Assembly: GCA_934157235.1 (NCBI GenBank)
Contig: CAKPHH010000001.1
Span: 372,001-436,000, forward strand
Direction: 5' to 3'
From: an uncultured Bacilli bacterium
Lineage (GTDB): Bacteria > Bacillota_I > Bacilli_A > RF39 > UBA660
Length of the DNA stretch: 64,000 nt
Position 1 is the stretch's first letter, and each line of letters opens with the position of its first letter. The notes beneath the pieces were generated by a model. It made no database searches and was not told the origin of the DNA. It worked only from the letters and a program-made list of their open reading frames with translations. This document shows positions 52,356 through 60,081 of this stretch, one piece after another. Made by a program: the position numbers and the translations under genes.

Positions 52356-52385
52356 ATTGTACCATAAAAGACAAAATACAAACAA
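52356..52385 (-). promoter_or_regulatory. Promoter of the 6S-like RNA
   Basis: Minus strand TTGTTT, 18-base spacer ending TGG, TACAAT (52361-52356); predicted start near 52349 coincides with the base of the closing helix. Confidence 0.6.
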
Positions 52386-52437
52386 GATATTTTCACTAAA
52401 TTGACACCATAACATACACTACTATAGGTGAATAAAT

Positions 52438-53199
52438 ATGTATTTTAATACCAAAAAAGCTTCAATATATTATGAGAAATATGGTAATAAAGACAAAATA
52501 ATTCTAATCCTTCCTGGCTGGGGAAATACCAGAACAACATTCACAAATATAATAAACTTCTTTAAAGAAGATTATACAATTTATATAATAGATTATCCCG
52601 GTTTTGGCAATAGCCCTCTACCAAACGAAGATTTAACTATTTATGACTATACTAATATAGTTAGAGACTTCTTAGAAGACAAAAATATCATAAATCCGAT
52701 AATTATAGCCCATTCATTCGGAGGTAGAATAACTACTCTTCTCTCTGGCTATTATAAAGAAAAAATCTCTAAAATCATCTACATTGATGCCGCTAGTATA
52801 AAACCCAGAAAAACTATTAAAGGTTTTCTCAAAGAAAAAACTTACAAACTCTTAAAAAAACTAATAAAACTAATGCCTAAATTAAAACAAGAATATTACC
52901 ATCAAAAACTCTTAAAAATATTTGGATCTAAAGACTACCAAAGTCTTCCTAAATCAATGCATAAAACCTTTAAAAATATCGTCAATGAAAATCTTATCTA
53001 TTACTTAAAAAATATTGAAAGTGAAGTACTATTACTCTGGGGAAAACTAGATACCGCAACTCCCATAAAAGACGGTTATAAAATGAATAATTTAATCAAA
53101 GATTCTGCTCTCATAATCTTCCCAAAAGGAAACCATTTTTCTTATCTTCAATATCCTTATCTAACCAATCAAATAATTCTAGAATTTATCAAAGCCTAA
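52438..53199 (+). CDS. Alpha/beta hydrolase
   Basis: 253 residues. Oxyanion region LPGWGNTRTTF near residue 30, nucleophile elbow AHSFGGR (Ser near residue 95), a basic cap domain (about 125-180), then acid Asp in WGKLDTATP and catalytic His in PKGNHFSY near residue 235, completing the triad. No signal peptide. Substrate unknown; carboxylesterase or lipase-like activity is the family default. Own ribosome site AGGTGA; TTGACA at 52401 with TATAGG at 52423 may be the promoter but would leave almost no leader. Confidence 0.85.
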   Translation: MYFNTKKASIYYEKYGNKDKIILILPGWGNTRTTFTNIINFFKEDYTIYIIDYPGFGNSPLPNEDLTIYDYTNIVRDFLEDKNIINPIIIAHSFGGRITTLLSGYYKEKISKIIYIDAASIKPRKTIKGFLKEKTYKLLKKLIKLMPKLKQEYYHQKLLKIFGSKDYQSLPKSMHKTFKNIVNENLIYYLKNIESEVLLLWGKLDTATPIKDGYKMNNLIKDSALIIFPKGNHFSYLQYPYLTNQIILEFIKA

Positions 53200-53228
53200 A
53201 AAAAGAAAAGTATCTACTTTTCTTTTTT
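53198..53228. terminator. Bidirectional terminator
   Basis: AAAAAAGAAAAGTA pairs with (T)ACTTTTCTTTTTT across a 3-base loop, between convergent genes. Confidence 0.82.
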
Positions 53229-53933
53229 CATATTATCTTGTTTAACTACTATAGTTCCATGATAATGAACAACATCATTTTCTGTATAAGTATCACTAAC
53301 CCAACATCTTATAATATAAGTCTTACTCTCTTTAGCGTCTAACTCCTCAGAAATAATACTTTTTTCTTCATCACCTAAAAAGATACTTTCATTACCATTA
53401 ATACTATATTTAATAAATTCTCTTCCAACTAACTTATTATGACAGTTATCTAAAGAAACCATTTCTTTATCATCAAAAATAAATATTTTAACCTTCTCTT
53501 TCTTAGAAGATGAATTATAAACTTTTACTTTATAAGTTCTAGTCCTAGAACCATCCTCATCACTTAATGGTGAAACATCAACTAAACTAATAACATTACC
53601 AAGTCCATTACTTGTCTCATTAAATTCATAGTATAGTTTTCCTATTTTAAAGGTTGACTTAACATGTGAATCTTGTACTGCTGAAAAGACGATATAAGAA
53701 CAAATTAAAAATACCAATAATATAACAGTTACCGAAATAATTTTATATTTTTTCTCGTTAGCTTTAATCTTTAAAATAACATGATCTATTTCTGTTGAAG
53801 AATACTTTTTTATATCTGCTTGTGTAAGTTTTTTCTTCTTAGCACTCTTCTTATTTTTTTTATTTTCAGTATTCTTCTTTAAAGTTTCACTATTTTGGTT
53901 ACTACTATTTTTTTTATTTTCTTTTTCTTCCAT
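53214..53933 (-). CDS. Bitopic membrane protein with Lys-rich cytoplasmic region
   Basis: 239 residues from ATG 53933 (GGTGAAAATT upstream). A Lys/Asn/Glu-rich low-complexity N-terminus (1-65) is followed by one membrane helix (about 69-89, ISVTVILLVFLICSYIVFSA) and an outer beta-rich domain with IGKLYYEFNETSNGLGNV, SRTRTYKVKVYNSS and a C-terminal TYIIRCWVSDTYTEND. Resembles Ig-like accessory domains in general, but no family is recognised. Single gene between terminators. Confidence 0.7.
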   Translation of the reverse strand: MEEKENKKNSSNQNSETLKKNTENKKNKKSAKKKKLTQADIKKYSSTEIDHVILKIKANEKKYKIISVTVILLVFLICSYIVFSAVQDSHVKSTFKIGKLYYEFNETSNGLGNVISLVDVSPLSDEDGSRTRTYKVKVYNSSSKKEKVKIFIFDDKEMVSLDNCHNKLVGREFIKYSINGNESIFLGDEEKSIISEELDAKESKTYIIRCWVSDTYTENDVVHYHGTIVVKQDNMKKEK

Positions 53934-54002
53934 AATTTTCACCATATCTTTGCTTAAGTAAAGTATATCATATTTTATATAAAAACAATATATCTAGCCA
54001 AG

Positions 54003-54028
54003 AAAAAAGTTACGATTTTACGTAACTT
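54003..54028 (-). terminator. Terminator after aspS
   Basis: AAGTTACG/CGTAACTT 8-bp stem followed by TTTTTTC on the minus strand, starting at the aspS stop. Confidence 0.85.
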
Positions 54029-55767
54029 TATTTTATCATGATTCCTAAATCATCTAATTGTTTCTTATCAACAGCATTAGGACATTCACTCATTAAACAT
54101 GAAGCACTTGCTGTTTTAGGAAACGCAATAACATCACGAATATTATCTGTTCCGGTAAGTAACATTGTTAAACGATCAAGTCCTAAAGCAAGTCCACCAT
54201 GTGGAGGTGTACCATATTTTAAAGCCTCTACGAAGAAACCAAATTTATTCTTAATATCTTCTTCTGTAAGTTCCAAAGCCTTAAACATTTTTTCTTGTAC
54301 TGCTTCATCATGAATACGAATAGATCCACCACCAGCTTCATAACCATTAATAACAATATCATAAGCTTTTGAATAACAATGTGCTTTATCATTAAGAAGT
54401 TTATCTACATCACTATCTAATGGTGAAGTGAATGGATGATGACATGCTACATATCTTCCTTCTTCTTCACTATATTCAAATGAAGGGAATTCTACTACCC
54501 AACATAATTTAAAGTCATCTTTCTTAATTAAGTCAAGTTCACGTGCTAACTTACAACGTAATGCTCCTAAAGATACCTTAACAACGTTATATTTATTATC
54601 AGCAACTATTAATACTAAATCTCCCTTAGAAAGTCCTAATGTCTCTTTTAAAGCATTAACTTCTTCTGTACTAATAGCTTTCGCAATACTACCAGTAACT
54701 TCATCCTCAATCTTTAAGTAAGCAAGACCAGAGGCTTTATAAGTCTTAACAAATTCTGTTAGGGCATCAAGTTTCTTTCTAGAAAATTCAAAAGCCTTTT
54801 CCTTAACAACTAAACAGTTAATAATACCCTTATTTTCTATAACATTCTTAAACATAGAAAATTCTGTATTTTTAAATACTTCTGTAATATCCTGTATTTC
54901 AAGACCAAATCTTAAATCCGGTTTATCAGAACCATACTTAGCCATTGCATCATCATATTTCATTCTAAGTAATGGTAACTTAATATCAATACCTCTAATT
55001 TCTTTAAATACATGAGCAACTAATCTTTCTGTAAGACTCATAACATCTTCTTGATCTACAAAACTCATCTCTAAGTCTACTTGTGTAAATTCTGGTTGAC
55101 GATCACTTCTTAAATCTTCATCTCTAAAACATTTAGCAATTTGGAAATATCTTTCAATTCCTCCAACCATTAAAAGTTGCTTAAATATTTGAGGAGACTG
55201 TGGTAGTGCATAAAATTTACCTTTATTTACTCTACTTGGTACTAAGTAATCTCTTGCTCCTTCTGGAGTTGATTTGCAAAGTACTGGTGTCTCAACCTCT
55301 AAGAAATTTTCTTTATCTAAGAAATTTCTAACTGCCATTGTAATTTTATGTCTTGTTACTAAATTATTTGTAACTGTTCTTCTTCTAATATCTAAATAAC
55401 GATATTTTAATCTTGTATCCTCTAAGGCTGTTGTATCATCACTTATTTCAAATGGTAAATCATTACACGAATTTAAAACCTCAATCTTTAAAAGTTCTAC
55501 TTCAATATCACCAGTAGGAATATTTTTATTTTTAGATTCTCTTTCACTAACATCTCCTACTACTTTAATTACTGATTCACTCTTTAATTGACTAGCAATT
55601 TCGTAGCATTTTCCTTCTCTAGCAACTAATTGTACAACACCAGATCTATCTCTTAAATCAATGAAACAAACTCCACCTAAGTCACGTTTCTTTTGTACCC
55701 AACCATATAAAGTTACTTGTTTTCCAACATCACCAATTCTTAAACTATTGTTATTAATTTCTTTCAT
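54028..55767 (-). CDS. aspS: Aspartyl-tRNA synthetase
   Basis: 579 residues, class II bacterial AspRS. N-terminal OB anticodon domain (VTLYGWVQKKRDLGGVCFID), motif 1 in RHKITMAVRNFLDKENFLEV, motif 2 IAKCFRDEDLRSDRQPEFTQ, a GAD insertion (about 290-420), and motif 3 GGLALGLDRLTMLL near the C-terminus. Charges tRNA-Asp. Second gene of the hisS-aspS operon under T-box control; ATG 55767 follows AGGAGGTAG. Confidence 0.98.
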   Translation of the reverse strand: MKEINNNSLRIGDVGKQVTLYGWVQKKRDLGGVCFIDLRDRSGVVQLVAREGKCYEIASQLKSESVIKVVGDVSERESKNKNIPTGDIEVELLKIEVLNSCNDLPFEISDDTTALEDTRLKYRYLDIRRRTVTNNLVTRHKITMAVRNFLDKENFLEVETPVLCKSTPEGARDYLVPSRVNKGKFYALPQSPQIFKQLLMVGGIERYFQIAKCFRDEDLRSDRQPEFTQVDLEMSFVDQEDVMSLTERLVAHVFKEIRGIDIKLPLLRMKYDDAMAKYGSDKPDLRFGLEIQDITEVFKNTEFSMFKNVIENKGIINCLVVKEKAFEFSRKKLDALTEFVKTYKASGLAYLKIEDEVTGSIAKAISTEEVNALKETLGLSKGDLVLIVADNKYNVVKVSLGALRCKLARELDLIKKDDFKLCWVVEFPSFEYSEEEGRYVACHHPFTSPLDSDVDKLLNDKAHCYSKAYDIVINGYEAGGGSIRIHDEAVQEKMFKALELTEEDIKNKFGFFVEALKYGTPPHGGLALGLDRLTMLLTGTDNIRDVIAFPKTASASCLMSECPNAVDKKQLDDLGIMIK

Positions 55768-55779
55768 TTTTTCTACCTC

Positions 55780-57153
55780 CTATTTACAACATCCACAAGA
55801 ATGACATTCATCTTCATCATCATGGTCACATTTTCCATCACATTCACAAGTTCCGCAACCACAGTCACATGAATCATCATCCATAGAACTTATCTTTTCA
55901 TCTAAATAATAAAGTAATGCATCTAAACTAATTAACTCTTCTTCTTTAGTCTTATTATTTTTAATCTTTACTTCATTATTATCTAAATCCTCACTATTTA
56001 AAACACAAATAAACTTAGCATTTAATCTATCTGCTTGTTTAAATTGTCCTTTCAAACTTCTACCTGTATATTCTGTATCTACTATAAAGCCAGCACTTCT
56101 TAGTTCTTGTGCTAAATATAATGCATATTTCTTTTCTTCTTCATTAACATACATTAAGAATAAATCTATATCTTCAACAATTGGTAACTTAACCTTTTCA
56201 AGTTCCAAAGCTCTAACAATTCTACCAATACCAGATGCAAAACCTACACAAGCAGTTTCTGGGCCATCAAGTTGACTAACTAAACCATTATAACGTCCAC
56301 CCGCTCCAATTACATTATTTGAACCAAATCCTTCAACTTTAGCTTCAATTTCAAATACTGTATGGTTGTAATAATCAAGTCCTCTAACAATACTAGGATT
56401 AATTTCATATTTAATTCCTAAAACCTCTAAGTAATCACAAACTTTTTCAAAACGATCTCGACTCTCATCATTTAAATAATCTAAAGTCTTAGGAGCCTTC
56501 TTCATAATTTCTTTTTCAGCATCAACTTTACAATCTAATATACGAAGTGGATTTTTATCTAATCTACTTTTACAATCCTCACATAACTCATCAATATGTG
56601 GTTTAAAGTATTTAACTAGTGCTTCTCTATAAGCATTTCTTGATTCATTATCTCCAAGTGAATTAATATTAACCTTAAGTTCTTTTAAACCAAGCATCTT
56701 ATATATATTAACTGCTAAAGCAATAACTTCAGCATCACTCATAGGATCATCACTACCTAAAACTTCAACACCAAATTGTGTAAGTTCACGATCACGTCCT
56801 GCTTGTGGTCTCTCATAACGATACATTGTACCATTATAATATACTTTTATAGGTTGATTAGAATCTCCATACATTTTATTTTCAATATAAGCTCTAACAA
56901 CACCAGCCGTACCTTCAGGTCTTAAAGTAATATTACGTCCACCTTTATCTAAAAAGTCATAACTTTCCTTTGTAACAATATCTGTAGTTTCTCCAACCCC
57001 ACGATGAAATAATTCAGTTGCCTCAAATAATGGAGTACGAATATAAGTATAATTATATTTTTCCATAACTGCATCAATTACACTATCTACATACTTCCAA
57101 ACTTTAGCCTCTCTACCAAAAATGTCATTACATCCCTTTTGTCTCTGTATCAT
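55780..57153 (-). CDS. hisS: Histidyl-tRNA synthetase with Cys-rich C-terminal tail
   Basis: 457 residues. The class II catalytic core begins IQRQKGCNDIFGREAKVW; motif 2 is YRYERPQAGRDRELTQFGVE, HisA IVRGLDYYNHTVFE and HisB-like GAGGRYNGLV. The anticodon domain ends near residue 415 (LISLDALLYYLDEKI). The last 40 residues, from SSMDDDSCDCGCGTCECD on, hold ten Cys, two His and many Asp/Glu and are absent from ordinary HisRS; they look like a metal-binding appendix. ATG 57153 follows AGGAGGAAATT. Controlled by the T-box leader upstream. Confidence 0.96.
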   Translation of the reverse strand: MIQRQKGCNDIFGREAKVWKYVDSVIDAVMEKYNYTYIRTPLFEATELFHRGVGETTDIVTKESYDFLDKGGRNITLRPEGTAGVVRAYIENKMYGDSNQPIKVYYNGTMYRYERPQAGRDRELTQFGVEVLGSDDPMSDAEVIALAVNIYKMLGLKELKVNINSLGDNESRNAYREALVKYFKPHIDELCEDCKSRLDKNPLRILDCKVDAEKEIMKKAPKTLDYLNDESRDRFEKVCDYLEVLGIKYEINPSIVRGLDYYNHTVFEIEAKVEGFGSNNVIGAGGRYNGLVSQLDGPETACVGFASGIGRIVRALELEKVKLPIVEDIDLFLMYVNEEEKKYALYLAQELRSAGFIVDTEYTGRSLKGQFKQADRLNAKFICVLNSEDLDNNEVKIKNNKTKEEELISLDALLYYLDEKISSMDDDSCDCGCGTCECDGKCDHDDEDECHSCGCCK

Positions 57154-57169
57154 AATTTCCTCCTATCAA

Positions 57170-57356
57170 ACAAAAAAGATGGCTTCCAAAGGACAGTTTT
57201 ACCTGTGGTGCCACCTTATTTTATACTTTAAAAAACTGATATCGTAGTAACACGCTTCCCTTTATTGAGATGTCTTCAACTTCTAAATATTAAGTACTTT
57301 CACCAAACATACTCTCTCTAAAAATACTTATAAAGCTTACTCTTTCCCAAGAAGAT
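57170..57356 (-). promoter_or_regulatory. T-box leader of hisS-aspS
   Basis: Transcript from about 57356 (extended -10 TGT TATAAT at 57368-57363). Stem I contains AGAGAGAG and distal GGTGAAAG, and on its 3' side TTGAAGACATCTC, where GACAU includes overlapping Asp (GAC) and His (CAU) codons as specifier candidates. The conserved T-box AAGGTGGCACCAC lies near 57215, followed by a terminator GGTGGC/GCCATC with TTTTTTG. Binding of uncharged tRNA to the T-box should favour the antiterminator. Upstream of an operon encoding both enzymes. Confidence 0.85.
57172..57222 (-). terminator. T-box regulated terminator
   Basis: Helix of GGTGGC with GCCATC, extended by CCAcAGG with CCTtTGG, then TTTTTT. The 5' arm overlaps the T-box sequence, making terminator and antiterminator exclusive. 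Confidence 0.75.
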
Positions 57357-57397
57357 ATGAATATTATAACATACTTTTCTAAAAAGATAGTCATTTT

Positions 57398-58549
57398 TTA
57401 GAATTTTTTTGACAAAGTTTCCCTCATTCTCTTAACCAAAGACTTCCTAGCCTCTAGAGGAGAAAAACCAATACTCTCTAATTCTTCTCCACTAAAGTCT
57501 TTTCCTCGTATACTCATAAAATCCTTAAGCTTAATTTTTCCATCTAAAATCATATTAGAAATAATTCCTCCATAACTATAACGATTCTCATCTATCCCAG
57601 ATAACATAATAGAATCTTTTCCAAAGAAAAAAATGCCTTCTTCAATCAAACCTTTATTTTTTAAATATCCAACAACATCTCTTTTACTAATAGAACCATC
57701 AAATACTGCCTTATATTCTTTATCTGAAAGTTGTGTTAATAATAAAGCTGATTCTAAACTAGCAAAAATACTTGTAAAGTAATCCACTAAACAAAAAGTT
57801 GTCTCTTCTTCTCTAATTCCATTTTTAAGTAAATATTCCAAAAACAATTGATTACAATAACAAGATAAAACTTCTACAAAAATACTATTAGTCGAATATT
57901 TTGTCCTTTCTGCAGTACTAAGAGAAGAACTACCTTCAAAATAATCATAAGCATGTCCTATCTCATGTACTAAGGCTGCTACAGTAGAAACTGTATTCGG
58001 TTTTCTATATAAAAATATATTACTCGTATTATCAAAACTATTAAATGTCAAAAATGCTTCTGTTCCCATCATAGTTGGTGCATTAAATCTATATAAATGT
58101 CCACTTTCATAAATATCTTTTAAAATATCATTTCCCACCGGAAGATTTTCTCTAAAAAAAGTTCTAAGTAATTCATCTACTTCACCATTCCTAAATCTAA
58201 AAGTTCTTTCTCTCCTATCGTATCTTTTATAATTTTTCTCTATAAAAGAAATCAATAATTCACTAGGCTTATCAAAACTATTAACTAATACTTCAGTATG
58301 ATAATTTCTATTATCCAAGAAAGATTGTTTAGCCATATTAGAAAACTCTTCATCACTTTTTATTCCAAAATCATCTAACTCTTGCGATAACTCTACTCGA
58401 CATCTCTTCTTAAGACTATAAATATACTTAAGTGCACAAAAAGTCATATATCTCTCATGAAATTCATATTTATCTGTACAATTTCTTAAACTTATAGCCA
58501 ATTCTTCTATCTGTCTTTTTATATCACTATAATCTGTATTCAACCTCAT
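57398..58549 (-). CDS. M3-like zinc metallopeptidase
   Basis: 383 residues from ATG 58549 (AAGGGAG upstream). The zinc motif LVHEIGHAYDYFEGSS (HExxH near residue 195) with a downstream FVEVLSCYCNQLFLEYLL Glu resembles the C-terminal catalytic domain of M3/PepF oligopeptidases. It is much shorter than full-length PepF (about 600), so the N-terminal lobe is reduced. C-terminal RGKDFSGEELESIGFSPLEA. Cytoplasmic, no signal peptide. Substrate unknown. Confidence 0.78.
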   Translation of the reverse strand: MRLNTDYSDIKRQIEELAISLRNCTDKYEFHERYMTFCALKYIYSLKKRCRVELSQELDDFGIKSDEEFSNMAKQSFLDNRNYHTEVLVNSFDKPSELLISFIEKNYKRYDRRERTFRFRNGEVDELLRTFFRENLPVGNDILKDIYESGHLYRFNAPTMMGTEAFLTFNSFDNTSNIFLYRKPNTVSTVAALVHEIGHAYDYFEGSSSLSTAERTKYSTNSIFVEVLSCYCNQLFLEYLLKNGIREEETTFCLVDYFTSIFASLESALLLTQLSDKEYKAVFDGSISKRDVVGYLKNKGLIEEGIFFFGKDSIMLSGIDENRYSYGGIISNMILDGKIKLKDFMSIRGKDFSGEELESIGFSPLEARKSLVKRMRETLSKKF

Positions 58550-58582
58550 AAAAAACTCCCTTATAATCAAAAGAAACTATAA

Positions 58583-59641
58583 TTATATAGCTTCTTTAAC
58601 TTTATCCAACCCTTTTTCTAAATCCTTCTCAAAGAATTTATAAGTAGTTCTAACAAATAAGTAGCAAGGTAAAGCTACAACTATACCACCCATACCTGCT
58701 AAAGTACCACCTACAGATACTACCATAATCGTAATCAATGGATTAATATCATTAGTTTTGCCATATACCTTAGGTGATATAAAATAGCCATCTACTTGTG
58801 GAAAAATCAAACAAATAATAATTGTCGCAATAACTAATGGTACTGATACAACACTAGCCATAATAATTGCTAAAATATTTGTAATTAATCCTCCAAAATA
58901 AGGAATAACAGTCGTTAAACAAGCCAAAACTCCTAATATTAACCAGTTTGGATGTCCTATTATAAAGAATAAGAATCCATATTCAAAAAGTTGAATCAAC
59001 ATAAATATTCCTAATCCTTTTAAATAATTACTTATCTCAACATCCAAACATTTAAAGTATTCATAAGCTTTCTTATCAATAGATAAAAGCAATTCCTTAA
59101 ACCAATGTCTAATTTTACCCATATCAGCCAAGAAATAAATAAATCCTACAAATCCTACAATAAACTTACCTGCAAAACCAATAGATTTAGATAAAACATC
59201 TATTGTTGTCGAAGAAATTACTCCTCCTATATCCTTTAAAGCATCATTTAAGTAATCTGTAATTTTAATTTCAAAACTTCCTAAATTAAGATTAAATTTT
59301 GTACCAACATTATCTATTACTTCCTTAACCATCTTTATAAGTAAAGACAACTGATCATAAAATAATGGTAATACAATAGCAATTATTCCCCCTACTAATA
59401 AAACCAAACCCAACACTGTAATGGTAACTGCTAGATTTTTACTAATTCCTTTTCTTCTTAAAAGATTAATAAAAGGCGTAAAGGCATAAGCAAAAACAAA
59501 ACCTATTATAAATGGTGCCATAACCGAAACCATCTTTAAAAATACTCCCCACCATACACCAATATTAGTAACAGCTATATATAATAATCCTAGTAGAAAA
59601 GTAAGATTAATAATTTTATAATTTAACTTATTAGGAAACAA
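58583..59641 (-). CDS. AI-2E family (PerM-like) transporter
   Basis: 352 residues starting at TTG 59641, chosen because AGAGGTGA lies 5 bases upstream; longer frames overlap dtd. About seven to eight membrane helices: FLLGLLYIAVTNIGVW, MAPFIIGFVFAYAF, VTITVLGLVLLVGGII, a soluble insert (about 85-150), then GFIYFLADMGK, ANWLILGVLACLTTVIPYFGG-type PNWLILGVLA and PYFGGLITNI, and ISPKVYGKTNDINPL, all family signatures. Members include autoinducer exporters and sodium/proton antiporters; the substrate is not predictable. Confidence 0.88.
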   Translation of the reverse strand: MFPNKLNYKIINLTFLLGLLYIAVTNIGVWWGVFLKMVSVMAPFIIGFVFAYAFTPFINLLRRKGISKNLAVTITVLGLVLLVGGIIAIVLPLFYDQLSLLIKMVKEVIDNVGTKFNLNLGSFEIKITDYLNDALKDIGGVISSTTIDVLSKSIGFAGKFIVGFVGFIYFLADMGKIRHWFKELLLSIDKKAYEYFKCLDVEISNYLKGLGIFMLIQLFEYGFLFFIIGHPNWLILGVLACLTTVIPYFGGLITNILAIIMASVVSVPLVIATIIICLIFPQVDGYFISPKVYGKTNDINPLITIMVVSVGGTLAGMGGIVVALPCYLFVRTTYKFFEKDLEKGLDKVKEAI

Positions 59642-59646
59642 GGAAA

Positions 59647-60081
59647 TCACCTCTCTAACCAAATAGTAGTTGGACCAATATTATTAATTTCTACTTCCAT
59701 ATCAGCCCCAAACTCACCAGTTTCAACTTCTATATATTTTGCTAATTCTTGATTAAACAACTCATAAAACTTAATGGCTTCATCATTTTTCATAGCAGCC
59801 ATATAACTAGGTCTATTTCCTTTTTCACAATTAGCATATAAAGTAAACTGTGATATTGAAAGTATCTTACCACCATAATCTAAAATACTCTTATTCATGA
59901 CATCATTCTCATCTGGAAAAATTCTCAAATTAACAATTTTCTTTGCCATATATTCAATTTTTTCTAAAGTATCTCCTTCAGTAAACCCAACTAAGACAAC
60001 TAAACCTTGGTCAATTTTGCCAACAGTCTTGTCTGCAACAACAACTTTAGCGTTTCCTGTTCTTTGTAATAACGCTCTCAT
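59647..60081 (-). CDS. dtd: D-aminoacyl-tRNA deacylase
   Basis: 144 residues, normal length. Hydrolyses D-amino acids from mischarged tRNA. Motifs MRALLQRTGNAKV, LVVLVGFTEGD, NLRIFPDE, LSISQFTLYANCEKGNRPSY (catalytic SQFT) and the cross-subunit Gly-cisPro-like region NNIGPTTIWLE, where the usual GPVT is GPTT. Its ATG overlaps the rel stop by 4 bases, the common rel-dtd pair in Firmicutes. Confidence 0.95.
   Translation of the reverse strand: MRALLQRTGNAKVVVADKTVGKIDQGLVVLVGFTEGDTLEKIEYMAKKIVNLRIFPDENDVMNKSILDYGGKILSISQFTLYANCEKGNRPSYMAAMKNDEAIKFYELFNQELAKYIEVETGEFGADMEVEINNIGPTTIWLER

Noticed and set aside
52401..52428. TTGACA-16-TATAGG as promoter of the alpha/beta hydrolase
   Set aside because: The predicted start would remove the AGGTGA ribosome site, so it is not listed as a feature.
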